In this document: positions 10,449-20,230 of the stretch, piece after piece | Layout of the letters: each line of letters begins with the position of its first letter | Numbering within the stretch: the first letter of the stretch is position 1 | Position numbers and translations under genes: made by a program | Notes under the pieces: generated by a model | Databases searched by the model: none | What the model saw: only the letters and a program-made list of their open reading frames with translations | What the model was told of the DNA's origin: nothing | DNA from: Neobacillus sp. PS3-34 | GTDB lineage: Bacteria > Bacillota > Bacilli > Bacillales > Cytobacillaceae | Assembly: GCF_030915465.1 (NCBI RefSeq) | Contig: NZ_CP133267.1 | Coordinates: forward strand, 124,001-188,000 | Reading direction: 5' to 3' | Length of the DNA: 64,000 nucleotides

Positions 10449-11066
10449 TTAAAGCTTCCTTTGAAGATTCTCCTTCATGAGGTTTGCTATTTGTTTATTA
10501 TCTTGATCTGGCGAAAGTTCCAATTGCTTAATAACCATTTCCTGCCGTTCCATGGAATGATTCTGACTTAATTTTGCTTTTGCTTCTATCTTGGTAATGT
10601 TGATTTTAAAACCAACTATCCCTTTACTTAAACCCTCTAAGAAATTTGAGTCAACTTCATTTAAATTATAAGGACTATTAGCCTTTTCGTATTTATTGAC
10701 CATTTCAGACAGTGATTGAAGGAGTTCTTGTTGGTTGTGTAAAAACTCCACTTGCCCATACACATGGACAGCTACATAATTCCATGTGGGTACAGCTTTA
10801 TTGGTTTCATACCAGGAAGGAGAGATATAACAGTGGGGTCCCTGGAACGTTACTAGGATATTTTGGTTTTCCATATCCTGCCATTGTTCATTTGGAAGAG
10901 CAATATGCCCATATAAAACACGCTCATCTTTATCTAAAATTAAAGGCAAGTGAGTGGCATATGGTTCTCCTTTATGTTGTGAAAACATAGTAGCAAAGCT
11001 ATATTTTTCAATATATTTATAAATAACCTCTTGATCCTCTATTTTGAAATGCTTAGGAATATACAC
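10449..11066 (-). CDS. paiB: FMN-binding negative transcriptional regulator PaiB
   Basis: A 205-residue protein matching the PaiB family end to end: MYIPKHFK at the start, [10 protein letters not shown], the flavin-fold segment [11 protein letters not shown], and the signature [14 protein letters not shown] followed by [13 protein letters not shown]. In Bacillus subtilis PaiB is linked to control of sporulation and degradative enzymes, partnered by the acetyltransferase PaiA. PaiA is not adjacent here, so this is an orphan paiB. The flavin split-barrel fold is inferred from the family. Confidence 0.93.
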   Translation of the reverse strand: MYIPKHFKIEDQEVIYKYIEKYSFATMFSQHKGEPYATHLPLILDKDERVLYGHIALPNEQWQDMENQNILVTFQGPHCYISPSWYETNKAVPTWNYVAVHVYGQVEFLHNQQELLQSLSEMVNKYEKANSPYNLNEVDSNFLEGLSKGIVGFKINITKIEAKAKLSQNHSMERQEMVIKQLELSPDQDNKQIANLMKENLQRKL

Positions 11067-11096
11067 TTTTCCACCCCTTCAGAACAAAACATAAAC

Positions 11097-11831
11097 TTAT
11101 TTACTGCAAGAAAACACAAGGATAAGTGGGATTCTCATTCGCCTCATAAACTCTGCTTCACTTTTAAAGTTTTCTTTGCGTGGACTGCATTCACTTATTT
11201 CATCAATGGAAAACCCTTCGTTTTTTATAAGTTTAAAATATTCTTGAACGGTTCGATGATATTTAACGACTTCTTTTTCAATCCAGGGTTCAACCCTTTT
11301 GCCAATATGAAAGTAATCGTCAACGACCCAATTCGTTCGCTGTGAAGAATTGGTAGCACTCTCTGCGGATGAGGTTAAAATGGGATGCTGAACACTAAAG
11401 ATAAACCTTCCATTTGCCTTAAGCGATTTATACACCTTCGTAAATATAGGTTTTAAATCCTCTATATAGTGGAATGCCATCCGAGAAATAACCTTATCAT
11501 AGGTCTCTTCAGGAAAATTCCACGTTTCCATTGAACTATGATTCATTTTACTATTTGTTCCTTTTAATACTTCAAGTGCTTGCTCCACCATTTTTTTAGA
11601 ACCTTCCACACCTTCATAGAAGCAGCAGCCCTGCTGTATTAACTCGAAACCAATTGTGGCATCTCCACAGCCTAAATCTAGGATTTGGTTCGCGGTAACA
11701 TCTCCAATTAACTCCATTAAAACAGGCTTTTCAATGATATTGTTTGGGCTTTCTTCCCGATGTCTTCTTGATAAGTAATTTGATAAAAATTCATCGTTAT
11801 CATAAACAGATGAACCTTTGTATTCCACCAC
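11097..11831 (-). CDS. class I SAM-dependent methyltransferase
   Basis: A 244-residue methyltransferase. Motif I is QILDLGCGDATIGFEL near residues 50-65, followed by the acidic position in YEGVEGSKKM and the post-motif segment SRMAFHYIEDL. The central FSVQHPIL is close to the FSVEHPIF of the partial methyltransferase at 1-699, so the two are paralogues. The start is GTG with AGGAGG 7 bases upstream. It sits 30 bases before paiB in the same direction and may be co-transcribed. Substrate unknown. Confidence 0.85.
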   Translation of the reverse strand: MVEYKGSSVYDNDEFLSNYLSRRHREESPNNIIEKPVLMELIGDVTANQILDLGCGDATIGFELIQQGCCFYEGVEGSKKMVEQALEVLKGTNSKMNHSSMETWNFPEETYDKVISRMAFHYIEDLKPIFTKVYKSLKANGRFIFSVQHPILTSSAESATNSSQRTNWVVDDYFHIGKRVEPWIEKEVVKYHRTVQEYFKLIKNEGFSIDEISECSPRKENFKSEAEFMRRMRIPLILVFSCSK

Positions 11832-11938
11832 AGGAATTCCTCCTAAAAACGTTTAACAGTAGCTATTAATTCTTTACTCGATGAAAAAATTCCTTCTTCC
11901 TCTGCCAGCTTTATCCACAGGTTCATCTTGCTTCGATA

Positions 11939-12820
11939 TTAGTGAGATTGAAGTGATACGTGCTTTAGTTTTTCTGGATTCCTTACAATATAGATATCTG
12001 CTATTTGATCGTTTTTCACATGGAAACAAATAACCGTTTTGATATTGTCCTCTCCCCTTACCAAGAGTCCAGTCTGACCATTTACATTGACCACTTTAAC
12101 AACGGCTGGCTTCTCCTCATTATGTTTATGTGACAGTAAATTTCTGATAAAACGAACAACCAGATCTCTAGAAAATACTGGCTTTAAGGCAGCATAGACT
12201 TTTCCACCACCATCTGAATACAGCGTAACATCCTTATACAATAATTCTTCTATCTTTTGAAAGTTCCCATGATGTAAGGCTAATACGAAAGTCTGTATAA
12301 TTCCATCTCTTTTTGGATCAAGCGCTGCTTCGACTTCTTCTTCTATCAGTGGAAATTTAGTCTTTACCCTACTAAATACTTTTCTGCAAGTGGATTCGCT
12401 CCGATTCAATATTTGCGAAATTGTCGCATAATCATAGTCTAGCACTTCTCTTAGGATGAAAACGGCACGCTCCAAGGGTTTCAATTTTTCCATGAGCAGG
12501 AGAATGGCAAATGATACCGCTTCTTCGTTCATCACTTCAGAAACAGGATCGTTTTCGTTTAAAATCAATGGTTCCGGCAGCCAGGGACCAATATAGACTT
12601 CGCGCTTATGCTCAGCCGATGTTAAGTGATCAATACATTTGTTTGTAACCATTTTACAAAGGTAAGCCTTCTTATTTTCCACATGATCAATCGTTCTTTC
12701 ACTTGCCTTCACATACACATCATGAACAATGTCTTCTGCATCAGAAACAGTGCCGAGCATCCGGTAAGCTATCGAAAATAGAAGTGGGTGAAACTGGGAA
12801 TAGAGTTCCTGCAACCCCAT
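11939..12820 (-). CDS. sigJ: ECF41-type (SigJ-like) RNA polymerase sigma factor
   Basis: A 293-residue sigma factor of the ECF41 group. Region 2 covers residues 1-70 (SIAYRMLGTVSDAEDIVHDVY) and region 4 about 105-155 (a helix-turn-helix in YATISQILNRSESTCRKV). The three marks of ECF41 proteins are all present: WLPEP in the linker (80-84), DGGGK in the SnoaL-like C-terminal extension (203-207), and NPEKL at the end (281-285). In this group the extension replaces an anti-sigma factor. It lies 17 bases after the oxidoreductase gene and is likely transcribed from the promoter at 14038-14064, which gives autoregulation. Confidence 0.93.
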   Translation of the reverse strand: MGLQELYSQFHPLLFSIAYRMLGTVSDAEDIVHDVYVKASERTIDHVENKKAYLCKMVTNKCIDHLTSAEHKREVYIGPWLPEPLILNENDPVSEVMNEEAVSFAILLLMEKLKPLERAVFILREVLDYDYATISQILNRSESTCRKVFSRVKTKFPLIEEEVEAALDPKRDGIIQTFVLALHHGNFQKIEELLYKDVTLYSDGGGKVYAALKPVFSRDLVVRFIRNLLSHKHNEEKPAVVKVVNVNGQTGLLVRGEDNIKTVICFHVKNDQIADIYIVRNPEKLKHVSLQSH

Positions 12821-12837
12821 ATCTTTACCTCCTTCAT

Positions 12838-14004
12838 TCAGTGGGCAAAACTAGCAATGTTCCATGTATATTCTCTTAATCTTTCTGCAAGTTTACCTGA
12901 AAGTACGAAATCAACTCCCCATTTTTGCGCCCATACAAAACCATCATTCGGACCGAGTCCTATACAAAGAAGATCAGGGTAAGTTTGATGGGAATTTGCT
13001 TGATATCCCTGAATATGTGCTTTCATAATTTTAGCAAGTCGTTGCGCCTGGGAGATTGCTTCTTTACAGCTCATTGCTGCAGCAGTACCACTTTTAGGGT
13101 CAACCACATGAACGCAGTCTCCAATGGCATAAATATTCTCACTATCGACTAAGCGGTACCAGGAATCCACTTTTATTTTTCCTTCTTCGGTGAGAGAGAG
13201 ACCTAAATCGATAAGACTAGGATGAGGTTTTAATCCGACTGTCCATATACAGACATCTGCTTCAAGTTCGGATTTGTCAGTGAAAAAGACTTTACCATCT
13301 ATGAAATTTTCTGCCTTTTTATTGTGTATTAAATGAATCCCTTGTCTCATTAGCCTCTTCTCAAGCCGCTCACTGATTTTTACTGGAGCTTCCTCTAATA
13401 ATCTCTGTTTATCATTAATTAGGAATATTTCAATGTTCTTAAGCTTATTCCCCGATTTTTCTGTTTTATTATCTTTCAGCCATGACCCAACTTCTGCGGC
13501 GGTTTCGATACCAGTAATCCCGCCTCCGGCGATTGCCAATCGAAGTTCACTCTTGGGTGAATCCATGTTCCCCAATAAATGCTGCCGAATCCATTTGGCA
13601 CTTTCTAGACTATTGAGCGATATTCCTCCACGCTCTGAATCCACTTCAAGCAGGACACTGCCCATTGCCAGAACAAGCCGGTCAAAATCCAGATGAATGA
13701 GTGTTCCATCCTCCCTGGTAATGTGAACGGTTTGCTCTTTTGGATTAACTGCTGTTAACTCCCCCTGAATGAACTCAATAACTGAGCCGCAATAATGCTT
13801 TAGAGGAACATGTAAATCCGTCACATTTTCATTAACAATCCCTTTAAATAATTTAACCTTTTTAAAATGGAAAGTATTTTTATCCACCAAGATCATCCTG
13901 ATGTTTCTCTTTAGCTCTTTATGAAACTCTTTCTTAAGTGCTTCTAAAAGGTTAATCCCTGCGTACCCGCCACCTACGACCACTATTGTTTTCTCGTTTT
14001 TCAT
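12838..14004 (-). CDS. NDH-2-like NAD(P)/FAD-dependent oxidoreductase
   Basis: A 388-residue two-dinucleotide-domain flavoprotein. The FAD site is VVVGGGYAGINLLEAL near residue 8, the NAD(P)H site is LAIAGGGITGIETAAEVG in mid-protein, and the second FAD contact is YAIGDCVHV. This matches NADH dehydrogenase type II and related disulfide-reductase-like enzymes such as YjlD/YumB relatives. It is first in a two-gene operon with an ECF41 sigma factor; such sigma factors are usually linked to redox or hydrolase genes. Start has AAAGGAG 9 bases upstream. Substrate acceptor unknown. Confidence 0.88.
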   Translation of the reverse strand: MKNEKTIVVVGGGYAGINLLEALKKEFHKELKRNIRMILVDKNTFHFKKVKLFKGIVNENVTDLHVPLKHYCGSVIEFIQGELTAVNPKEQTVHITREDGTLIHLDFDRLVLAMGSVLLEVDSERGGISLNSLESAKWIRQHLLGNMDSPKSELRLAIAGGGITGIETAAEVGSWLKDNKTEKSGNKLKNIEIFLINDKQRLLEEAPVKISERLEKRLMRQGIHLIHNKKAENFIDGKVFFTDKSELEADVCIWTVGLKPHPSLIDLGLSLTEEGKIKVDSWYRLVDSENIYAIGDCVHVVDPKSGTAAAMSCKEAISQAQRLAKIMKAHIQGYQANSHQTYPDLLCIGLGPNDGFVWAQKWGVDFVLSGKLAERLREYTWNIASFAH

Positions 14005-14037
14005 GGTAATCGTCTCCTTTTCATCGTCTAATCACAT

Positions 14038-14064
14038 AACGATTAAAGAAGCCAATTTGTGACC
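14038..14064 (-). promoter_or_regulatory. candidate ECF41 promoter for the oxidoreductase/sigma operon
   Basis: On the minus strand GGTCACA is followed after exactly 16 bases by CGTT, ending 34 bases before the oxidoreductase ATG. The described ECF41 target promoter is TGTCACA-N16-CGTC. The match differs at one position in each box. A sigma factor with all ECF41 marks is encoded in the same operon. Confidence 0.6.
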
Positions 14065-14169
14065 ATATTTTTGTTTTTCTTTAAAACAAAAATATTGTTT
14101 TAATAATGATACGTATGATTTATTCTCCCAACAACATTCCTAGGATCAAAATGATACCAATACCTTTTT

Positions 14170-15646
14170 TCATTCGGTTAACTCTATACTTGGGGTTCTG
14201 CGATGTTTAGTGGCTTGTTCAAAGGAGTAAGCGACTTTAATTAAAGCTCCTTCACTAAAAGCAGTACCTGCAAAAGTTATTCCAAACGGCCTTCCGTTTT
14301 TCAAATAGCCAGCTGGTAGCGCGATGGAAGGATAACCAGCTTTCGCACTAATGGTTGAACCTACGTAAGAAGGAAAAAGAATAGCATCAAGCCTATATTT
14401 TTTTATGGCAAAATCAATACCCTGTTCCTGTGAAAAATACAAATCTTCCAATCTTGCCATTAAATATTCTGGATTTCTTAATGTATTAGGTAAACCCTCT
14501 CTATATTCGAGCTTATCTTGTCCGTATTTTAGGGTTTTCTCTGGGTTATTGTTATTAAATTGTATTAATTCCTTAAATGAATGGACGGGCATATGAGCAG
14601 GTAATTTAGCAAGATAGTTGCCAAAGCTATGCTTCAGTTCGTAAATTGAGACTCCCCAGCTCCAATCCCTATTAAACGAAGGGATTTCAATGTCACTAAC
14701 CACTTCGGCCCTTTTTACAAAGGGTGTCTATCACACCATTAAAAAGACTTTCATCATACTCCTCTGATTCGTAATAATCTTTCGATGCTGCATTGAAAAT
14801 TCCAATTCGTTTCCCTCTTAATCCATCAGCATCTAAGTACTCAGTATAATCATTAAGTGATTTTCCTTCACTCCTATATGTAGCAGGATCCTTTTTATCC
14901 AATCCCGTCATGATTCCCAATAAAATGGCAGCGTCAGCAACTGTTCTTGCCATTGGACCTGCTGTATCCTGAGAATAAGTAAATGGAATAATACCAGAGC
15001 GGCTAATTAAACCAACTGTAGGCTTGATTCCTACCACTGAGTTCTGGATAGCTGGACTCAGAATGGAGGCATCTGTCTCTGTTCCAACAGACACTACTGT
15101 TAAATTTGCAGCAACAGAAGCTGCTGATCCTGAACTTGATCCTCCAATAAAAAAGTCTCCGGGACCATAAGGATTTAAAACTTGTCCGCCTCTTGAACTG
15201 TAACCTGCCCACATCTTTTGAGACATTCCATTCGCTAACTCAGTCATGTTCGTTTTACCTAAGATAACGGCACCTGCCTCACGAAGGTTCTCTACAAGAA
15301 ACGCATCAGTGGGGCTAATATGATTTTCTAGCGCAAGTGTTCCTGCACTGGTATGCATGGAATCATTTGTTTCAATATTGTCCTTAAGTAAAACAGGAAT
15401 ACCATGTAAGGGTCCTCTAACACCATTTGCTTTTCTTTCATGATCCAGTGCTTCCGCAATAAAAATGGCATCCGGGTTTATTTCCAAAATCGAATTTATT
15501 TTGGGACCATCCTGGTCATATTTTGCTATTCTATAAAGGTAATACATAACCAACTCTTTGGAGGTAATTTCCTCATTCTCCATTGCCTCTTGTATGTCAT
15601 AAATCGTTAATTCTTCTCTAAAAAAATCTTTAAATTTTAGTTCCAT
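14170..15646 (-). pseudogene. amidase (amidase signature family), frameshifted near 14710
   Basis: An amidase of 493 codons when two bases are added at the GGGCC at 14707-14711. The first part (from 15646) carries the Ser-cisSer-Lys site: LLKDNIET (Lys), the GGSSSGSAASVAA loop (cis-Ser and nucleophile region) and the following TETDASILSPA. After LCKKG the sequence continues in another frame as AEVVSDIEIPSF and ends with ATKHRRTPSIELTE. Active-site residues are intact. Family members hydrolyse amides such as acylamides or amino-acid amides; the substrate is not clear. A second family member lies at 29034-30543. Confidence 0.85.
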
Positions 15647-15907
15647 GAAATTCTCCTTGTTCTTTATAAATATATACTTTTAACATTCTATGTTTACACT
15701 CGGAAATCCTATCTCGTAAACTAAACTGCCTTACTAATAAAGGGACTTATTAAATGGTAATATTGATATTTACCTAAAAAAATTAACCCAATTTTTAATG
15801 TAAGGCTGTTAAACTAAAACCCAAGTTTGTAAAAGAAGCCACCGCAATTTTAAGCAGCCGCTTCACTCCGAATGTTATTAATCTCTCGAGTTCAATGAAA
15901 TCATAAA

Positions 15908-16141
15908 CTACATCTTAATGTTTATTTTATTCGATGGATCCTCAAGTTTCAGTTCTTTTTCAAGTTCTAGCCTCATTTTTTCTGTTTCCATTAGAAAATT
16001 GGCGTGTTTGAGCTTTTCCAACTCTAAATGGTCTTTTATAAGCTGGTGTTTAATCGCTTTTTGCTTTTCTAAGTGGTTTGTCACAGTTTTAATAATAGGA
16101 AGCGAAAAGATCAAAATGACTGCAACTAGTCCAGTGCTCAC
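15908..16141 (-). CDS. small membrane-anchored protein with a charged coiled-coil tail
   Basis: A 77-residue protein. I choose the GTG at 16141 because GGGAGGTAACAAT precedes it. One N-terminal membrane segment (TGLVAVILIFSLPIIKTV) is followed by about 55 residues rich in Glu, Lys and Leu that look helical (HLELEKLKHANFLMETEKMR). It is oriented like small bitopic proteins with a cytoplasmic tail. No known family is recognised. Confidence 0.55.
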   Translation of the reverse strand: MSTGLVAVILIFSLPIIKTVTNHLEKQKAIKHQLIKDHLELEKLKHANFLMETEKMRLELEKELKLEDPSNKINIKM

Positions 16142-16312
16142 ATTGTTACCTCCCTTAATGAACATTTTGAAAGGTCTTCACTTGTTATAATTGAGTATTA
16201 TTCCTCTCTTTAATTATAATGATTGAACATCAGCAAATTTGCATTTAGATAAAAATATTTACAGCATTACCTTCGTTTCCATCTAAAGCAATATAAAATA
16301 ATCGAAATTTAG

Positions 16313-16780
16313 CTACAACTGTTTTTCATAGCAATTTACTACCAGTCCTGTAGTAGACTTTTTCTGTTCATAGAATTTAAAGTCGATGCTTTTCCAAAAC
16401 TTCTCAGCATTATGGTTTTGCGGAATAATCCCTATACGAAGATTCCTGCATCCCTTATTTTTGATAGAATACTCAAACTCCTGATAAGCTCTTTTTCCGT
16501 AACCTTGTTTATGATAGCTTCCATGGGTCATCAGCAAGCCTAGCCAAGTATGTCCATCATTCGGGTTTTTATCAATATAATCAATTAACCCAATAAAATT
16601 CGTTCCATCCTTAATATAATATGTATGCCGATTTGAATCCTCATACAAAAACTCTTCCTTTATTTCCTTTTCGGTGCGGTATGGCGAACCGTTTTCCAAC
16701 CGATTATATTCCTCATTGGAATTGACAATTTCCACAACATGATTAAAGTTGTCCTTATTCACTTTTTCGAAATTGAACAT
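16313..16780 (-). CDS. GNAT family N-acetyltransferase
   Basis: A 155-residue acetyltransferase. The acetyl-CoA loop is YHKQGYGKRAYQEF around residues 89-102, after the strand TWLGLLMTHGS, and the C-terminal half has the RIGIIPQNHNAEKFWKSIDF pattern (Asn-Ala and the bulky Phe pairing strand). The first 40 residues contain NRLENGSPYRTEKEIKEEF, unlike the GNAT at 1492, so they are not recent duplicates. Substrate unknown. Confidence 0.82.
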   Translation of the reverse strand: MFNFEKVNKDNFNHVVEIVNSNEEYNRLENGSPYRTEKEIKEEFLYEDSNRHTYYIKDGTNFIGLIDYIDKNPNDGHTWLGLLMTHGSYHKQGYGKRAYQEFEYSIKNKGCRNLRIGIIPQNHNAEKFWKSIDFKFYEQKKSTTGLVVNCYEKQL

Positions 16781-16959
16781 GTTCTTCCCCCTTCACACAC
16801 TTATCCATATATTAACATATTTGTAAATCCGCCGAAAAACTATTTCTTTTGACTAGATTTAATTAAATCCCGATAAAGATTATGAATGATTTCCCCACTA
16901 AAATAATTAATTGAATCGTTTTCGAGATAGAATTTCCTACTAAACAAAATCCTAAAAAA

Positions 16960-17001
16960 AAACACCAGAATTTTTCAATAAATGAAGAAATTCCGGTGTT
17001 T
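16960..17001 (-). terminator. terminator of the pyroglutamate operon
   Basis: Hairpin AACACC-A-GAATTTTTC/GAAGAAATTCCGGTGTT with a run of nine T on the minus strand (AAAAAAAAA at 16954-16962 on the plus strand). It lies 50-90 bases after the pcp stop. Confidence 0.85.
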
Positions 17002-17027
17002 CAATTATTCAAGATATTTTATGTGAT

Positions 17028-17043
17028 GGTGCCTGGTGTCACT
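17028..17043. repeat. half copy of the GTGACAGGCACC repeat family
   Basis: GGTGCCTGGTGTCAC, a variant of one arm of the palindromes at 35852, 38954, 43232, 45280 and 52175. It lies 7 bases after the stop codon of pcp and does not form the full hairpin. Confidence 0.5.
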
Positions 17044-17049
17044 TCACTT

Positions 17050-17697
17050 TTAGCTAATCTCCCCGCCAACCGCTACAATATCCTTCTCGTTTGTTACTGC
17101 TGCTTCAATCGCAAGTCCCAGTCCTTTTACGATCAATTCAAGGCTCATACTTGGATGTCCTGGATTGCGGACAATTTGTTCCGGCAGGTAAGGAATATGG
17201 ATAAATCCGCCACGGATTACATTCCCTCGTGATGCAAGATGATTCATAAGGCCGTAAAAAATATGGTTGCAGACAAACGTTCCTGCAGTATTCGAAACGG
17301 ATGCCGGGATGCCGTTGTCATTCATAATTTTGACCATTGCCTTGACTGGCAGTGTCGAGAAATAGGCAGCTGGAGCGCCGGGAATGATTTCTGCGTCAAT
17401 CGGCTGATTATTCTCGTTATCTGTAATTCTGGCATCATCAACATTGATTGCAACACGTTCAGGTGTAATCGTGGAACGTCCGCCAGCCTGGCCTACACAG
17501 ATGACGATGTCAGGATTGATTTCCTCTATTGACTCTTTCAATCTCGAAATCGCTTTGCCAAAAACAGTTGGGATTTCCTTTGTAACCACTTCGTACCCTT
17601 CAATCGCTTTTCCGTTTAATCGCTTTACTGCCTCCAGAGCCGGATTTACTGGCTCTCCTCCAAACGGATCGAAGCCTGTAACAAGTATCTTTTTCAT
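17050..17697 (-). CDS. pcp: pyroglutamyl-peptidase I
   Basis: A 215-residue cytosolic cysteine peptidase that removes N-terminal pyroglutamate from peptides. The catalytic triad is Glu80 (in [16 protein letters not shown]), Cys143 (in [12 protein letters not shown]) and His167 (in [11 protein letters not shown]). The glycine-rich N-terminal [13 protein letters not shown] is also standard. It is the last gene of the operon pxpB-pxpC-pxpA-DUF969-DUF979-pcp, where it supplies 5-oxoproline to the PxpABC enzyme. Confidence 0.96.
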   Translation of the reverse strand: MKKILVTGFDPFGGEPVNPALEAVKRLNGKAIEGYEVVTKEIPTVFGKAISRLKESIEEINPDIVICVGQAGGRSTITPERVAINVDDARITDNENNQPIDAEIIPGAPAAYFSTLPVKAMVKIMNDNGIPASVSNTAGTFVCNHIFYGLMNHLASRGNVIRGGFIHIPYLPEQIVRNPGHPSMSLELIVKGLGLAIEAAVTNEKDIVAVGGEIS

Positions 17698-17721
17698 AGC
17701 AATCTCCCTTTCTGCTAGTTA

Positions 17722-18684
17722 TTAGAAATTATATACCAAGAAATACATCAGAAAAATGTTAATAATCAAAAGGGGAATAGCAATAGGAAGCTGTGCCTTG
17801 ATGACGGCATTTTTATCCTTTAGATCCAATAGCATTGCCGGCACGATGTTGAAATTTGCTGCCATTGGCGTCATCAAGGTGCCGCAATATCCAGCAAACA
17901 TGCCGATTGCTGCCATAATGGCCGGATTCCCTCCATGCATATGGACAATCAACGGTAAGCCAATTCCACCTGTAATGACGGCAAACGCAGCAAATGCATT
18001 TCCCATGATAATTGTAAACAACGCCATACCGATACAGTAAGCAGCAACAGCCACAAAGGGGATATTCGTTGGAAGCACATCTCCTACCATTCTTGAAACG
18101 ACGTCACCAACGCCTGATTTGGCAAAAATCGCTCCTAGTGCCGCAAGCATTTGCGGTAAAATGATTGCCCAGCCAACGGCCTGCATTAACCGGCTTCCTT
18201 CGTGCATCGCTGTCGCCGGTTTTGCTTTTGTAAGGAGCTGTGCAACAATATAAGCGAGAATCGTGCTTAAACCGAGTGCGATCAATGTTACCATCTTTGG
18301 ATCAACCAGATAAATCTTTCCGAAATGAATTTTACCAAGAGTCAATGAACCGATTACCGTAAAGACCGGGATAACTAGAGCAGGAATGAAAACCTTTCCT
18401 TGAAGCCTTGATGCATGTTTTTCCCTTACCTCCTTTGGCGCCTCGTCCTGGTTGCCACTTTTAACCCTGCCAATTGCAGCAATTACGACCATCACCAAAA
18501 CAAGATATCCAATTGCAATAGGAGAAACCACCTTGCCGAATAGGAACGTGAACGCAAAAATTCCCCAGAACAAGGTCGAACCAATTCTGCTTGGATGGTT
18601 TTTGTCCATCGCCACCCTGATTGCCACAAAAGCAGTAATAATTTCAAGAAGATAGTAAATATAGTCAAGCGTGATCATATTCAT
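17722..18684 (-). CDS. DUF979 family membrane protein, candidate 5-oxoproline/peptide transporter half
   Basis: A 320-residue membrane protein with about 8-9 hydrophobic segments. It contains re-entrant-loop-like stretches rich in small residues (GNAFAAFAVITGGIGLPL and MFAGYCGTLMTPMAANFN), reminiscent of ion-transporter superfamily carriers. It is paired with DUF969 (14 bases apart) and lies between pxpA and pcp. The two DUFs together have the size of one full carrier. Transport of pyroglutamate or pyroglutamyl peptides is my inference from the operon. Confidence 0.85.
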   Translation of the reverse strand: MNMITLDYIYYLLEIITAFVAIRVAMDKNHPSRIGSTLFWGIFAFTFLFGKVVSPIAIGYLVLVMVVIAAIGRVKSGNQDEAPKEVREKHASRLQGKVFIPALVIPVFTVIGSLTLGKIHFGKIYLVDPKMVTLIALGLSTILAYIVAQLLTKAKPATAMHEGSRLMQAVGWAIILPQMLAALGAIFAKSGVGDVVSRMVGDVLPTNIPFVAVAAYCIGMALFTIIMGNAFAAFAVITGGIGLPLIVHMHGGNPAIMAAIGMFAGYCGTLMTPMAANFNIVPAMLLDLKDKNAVIKAQLPIAIPLLIINIFLMYFLVYNF

Positions 18685-18698
18685 GTTGGTCCCCCTCC

Positions 18699-19388
18699 TT
18701 ATGCAATCTTGCTGATCTCTTTTTTAGCCATGGCCTTTTGAATTCGTTTATCCATCATGCGGAAACGCCACCAGGAGAGGAAAAAGGCGGATACGGCGGT
18801 AGGGATTCCCCAAAGGGCCATATCCCATACGCTGACGTGCATTCCGACTGAATCGTAGAAACCTTTCATTAATAAAATAGCTCCTGTTGCGATGAAGATA
18901 TCTTCTCCGAAAAACCAGCCAACGTTCTCTGACGCTGCGGCATGTGCTTTAATGTCATCCTGCAGCTTTTCCGGAAGTTCTCCGTGTTTTGCTGCTGCTG
19001 CCCCTTCTGCCATCGGCGCTACAAGTGGACGGACCGTTTGCGGATGTCCGCCGATATTTAGACCAAGCGACGCGCTCAATTCGCGGATAAGCAAATAAGA
19101 CATTAATACCTTTCCTGCAGTTGCTCCCTTTGCTTTTTTAATCAGCACTTCTGCCCTTTCCTTAAGGCCGTGGCGCTCTAAAAGGCCGATGACAGGAAGG
19201 CTTAAAATAATCGGCAGAGACATGTAACGATTATCGATAAAAACCTGTCCAAATTGAGTCATTACTTCATTAAAAGACATACCGGAAACCAGCCCGGTCA
19301 CTACTCCTGCTGCCATTACTACCAGCAGGGTGTTCAGGCGGAAACCGAATCCAACCGCTACGATTAAAATTCCGATCAGCTTAATCAT
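18699..19388 (-). CDS. DUF969 family membrane protein, candidate transporter half
   Basis: A 229-residue membrane protein with about six hydrophobic segments. The glycine-rich SASLGLNIGGHPQTVRPLVAP (20 residues shown in part) looks like a substrate or ion loop. DUF969 and DUF979 occur together across Firmicutes and often next to pcp. AGGGAGAT precedes the ATG by 6 bases. I infer a two-subunit permease for the pyroglutamate pathway. It contains three intact GGCC sites, which matters for the frameshift finding. Confidence 0.85.
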   Translation of the reverse strand: MIKLIGILIVAVGFGFRLNTLLVVMAAGVVTGLVSGMSFNEVMTQFGQVFIDNRYMSLPIILSLPVIGLLERHGLKERAEVLIKKAKGATAGKVLMSYLLIRELSASLGLNIGGHPQTVRPLVAPMAEGAAAAKHGELPEKLQDDIKAHAAASENVGWFFGEDIFIATGAILLMKGFYDSVGMHVSVWDMALWGIPTAVSAFFLSWWRFRMMDKRIQKAMAKKEISKIA

Positions 19389-19447
19389 GTTGTCATCTCC
19401 CTAAATGCTTTATTAGTGAATATTACAAAAATTAATGCCGAAATAAG

Positions 19448-20209
19448 TTACCTGCCTACTGCTCTCACCGTAACCTCTGAAAGGTTTAATAGTTCTTTAA
19501 TGCTACGTGCAAAACTTAATGCATGCAGACCATCGCCATGAATGCATACCGTATCTGCTTGTATAGAAATGTCTTCCCCTTGTTGTGAGAGGACCTTTCC
19601 CTCCTTTACCATGCGAATTACCTGGGCGATCGCTTTTTGATCGTCAGTAATCATCGCATCCTGCTGACGTCTTGGGGTAAGCGAACCGTCTTTTTGGTAG
19701 GTTCGATCAGCAAACACTTCACTTGCAGTTCGGAGCCCGGCTTTTTCTCCTGCTTTCACGAGCTCACTGCCTGAAAGGCCGAATAATATCAGTTCTGGGT
19801 TTATTTTGTAAACTCCCTCTGCGATCGCTTCCGAAAGCTCTTTGCTTTTTGCAGCCATATTATAAAGTGCTCCGTGCGGTTTTACATGCTGCATCTTACC
19901 GCCTTCTGCTCGCAAAAATCCATCAAGAGCCCCTATTTGATAGACCACCATGTCGTATGCTTCCTGCGATGAGATATCCATATTTCTTCTGCCGAAGCCT
20001 GTTAAATCTGGCAGGCCGGGATGTGCACCAATCGCAACTCCCTTTTCCAATGCAAGCTTTACCGTTTGGCGCATTGTCGCAGGATCTCCCGCATGGAAAC
20101 CGCAGGCAATGTTGGCAGATGTAATAAACTCAAGTATTTCCTCATCCGTTCCCATTTTGTATGTACCAAAGCTCTCACCCATGTCACAATTCAAATCAAC
20201 TTGAAACAA
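19448..20209 (-). CDS. pxpA: 5-oxoprolinase subunit PxpA (LamB/YcsF family)
   Basis: A 253-residue protein of the YcsF family. It opens [12 protein letters not shown], the family signature, and continues with [40 protein letters not shown] and [10 protein letters not shown]. With PxpB and PxpC it forms the ATP-dependent 5-oxoprolinase that turns 5-oxoproline (pyroglutamate) into glutamate. The start is a TTG with a GGGGGGG stretch 7 bases upstream. The gene is intact. Confidence 0.95.
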   Translation of the reverse strand: MFQVDLNCDMGESFGTYKMGTDEEILEFITSANIACGFHAGDPATMRQTVKLALEKGVAIGAHPGLPDLTGFGRRNMDISSQEAYDMVVYQIGALDGFLRAEGGKMQHVKPHGALYNMAAKSKELSEAIAEGVYKINPELILFGLSGSELVKAGEKAGLRTASEVFADRTYQKDGSLTPRRQQDAMITDDQKAIAQVIRMVKEGKVLSQQGEDISIQADTVCIHGDGLHALSFARSIKELLNLSEVTVRAVGR

Positions 20210-20230
20210 TATTATCCCCCCCGTATCTGT

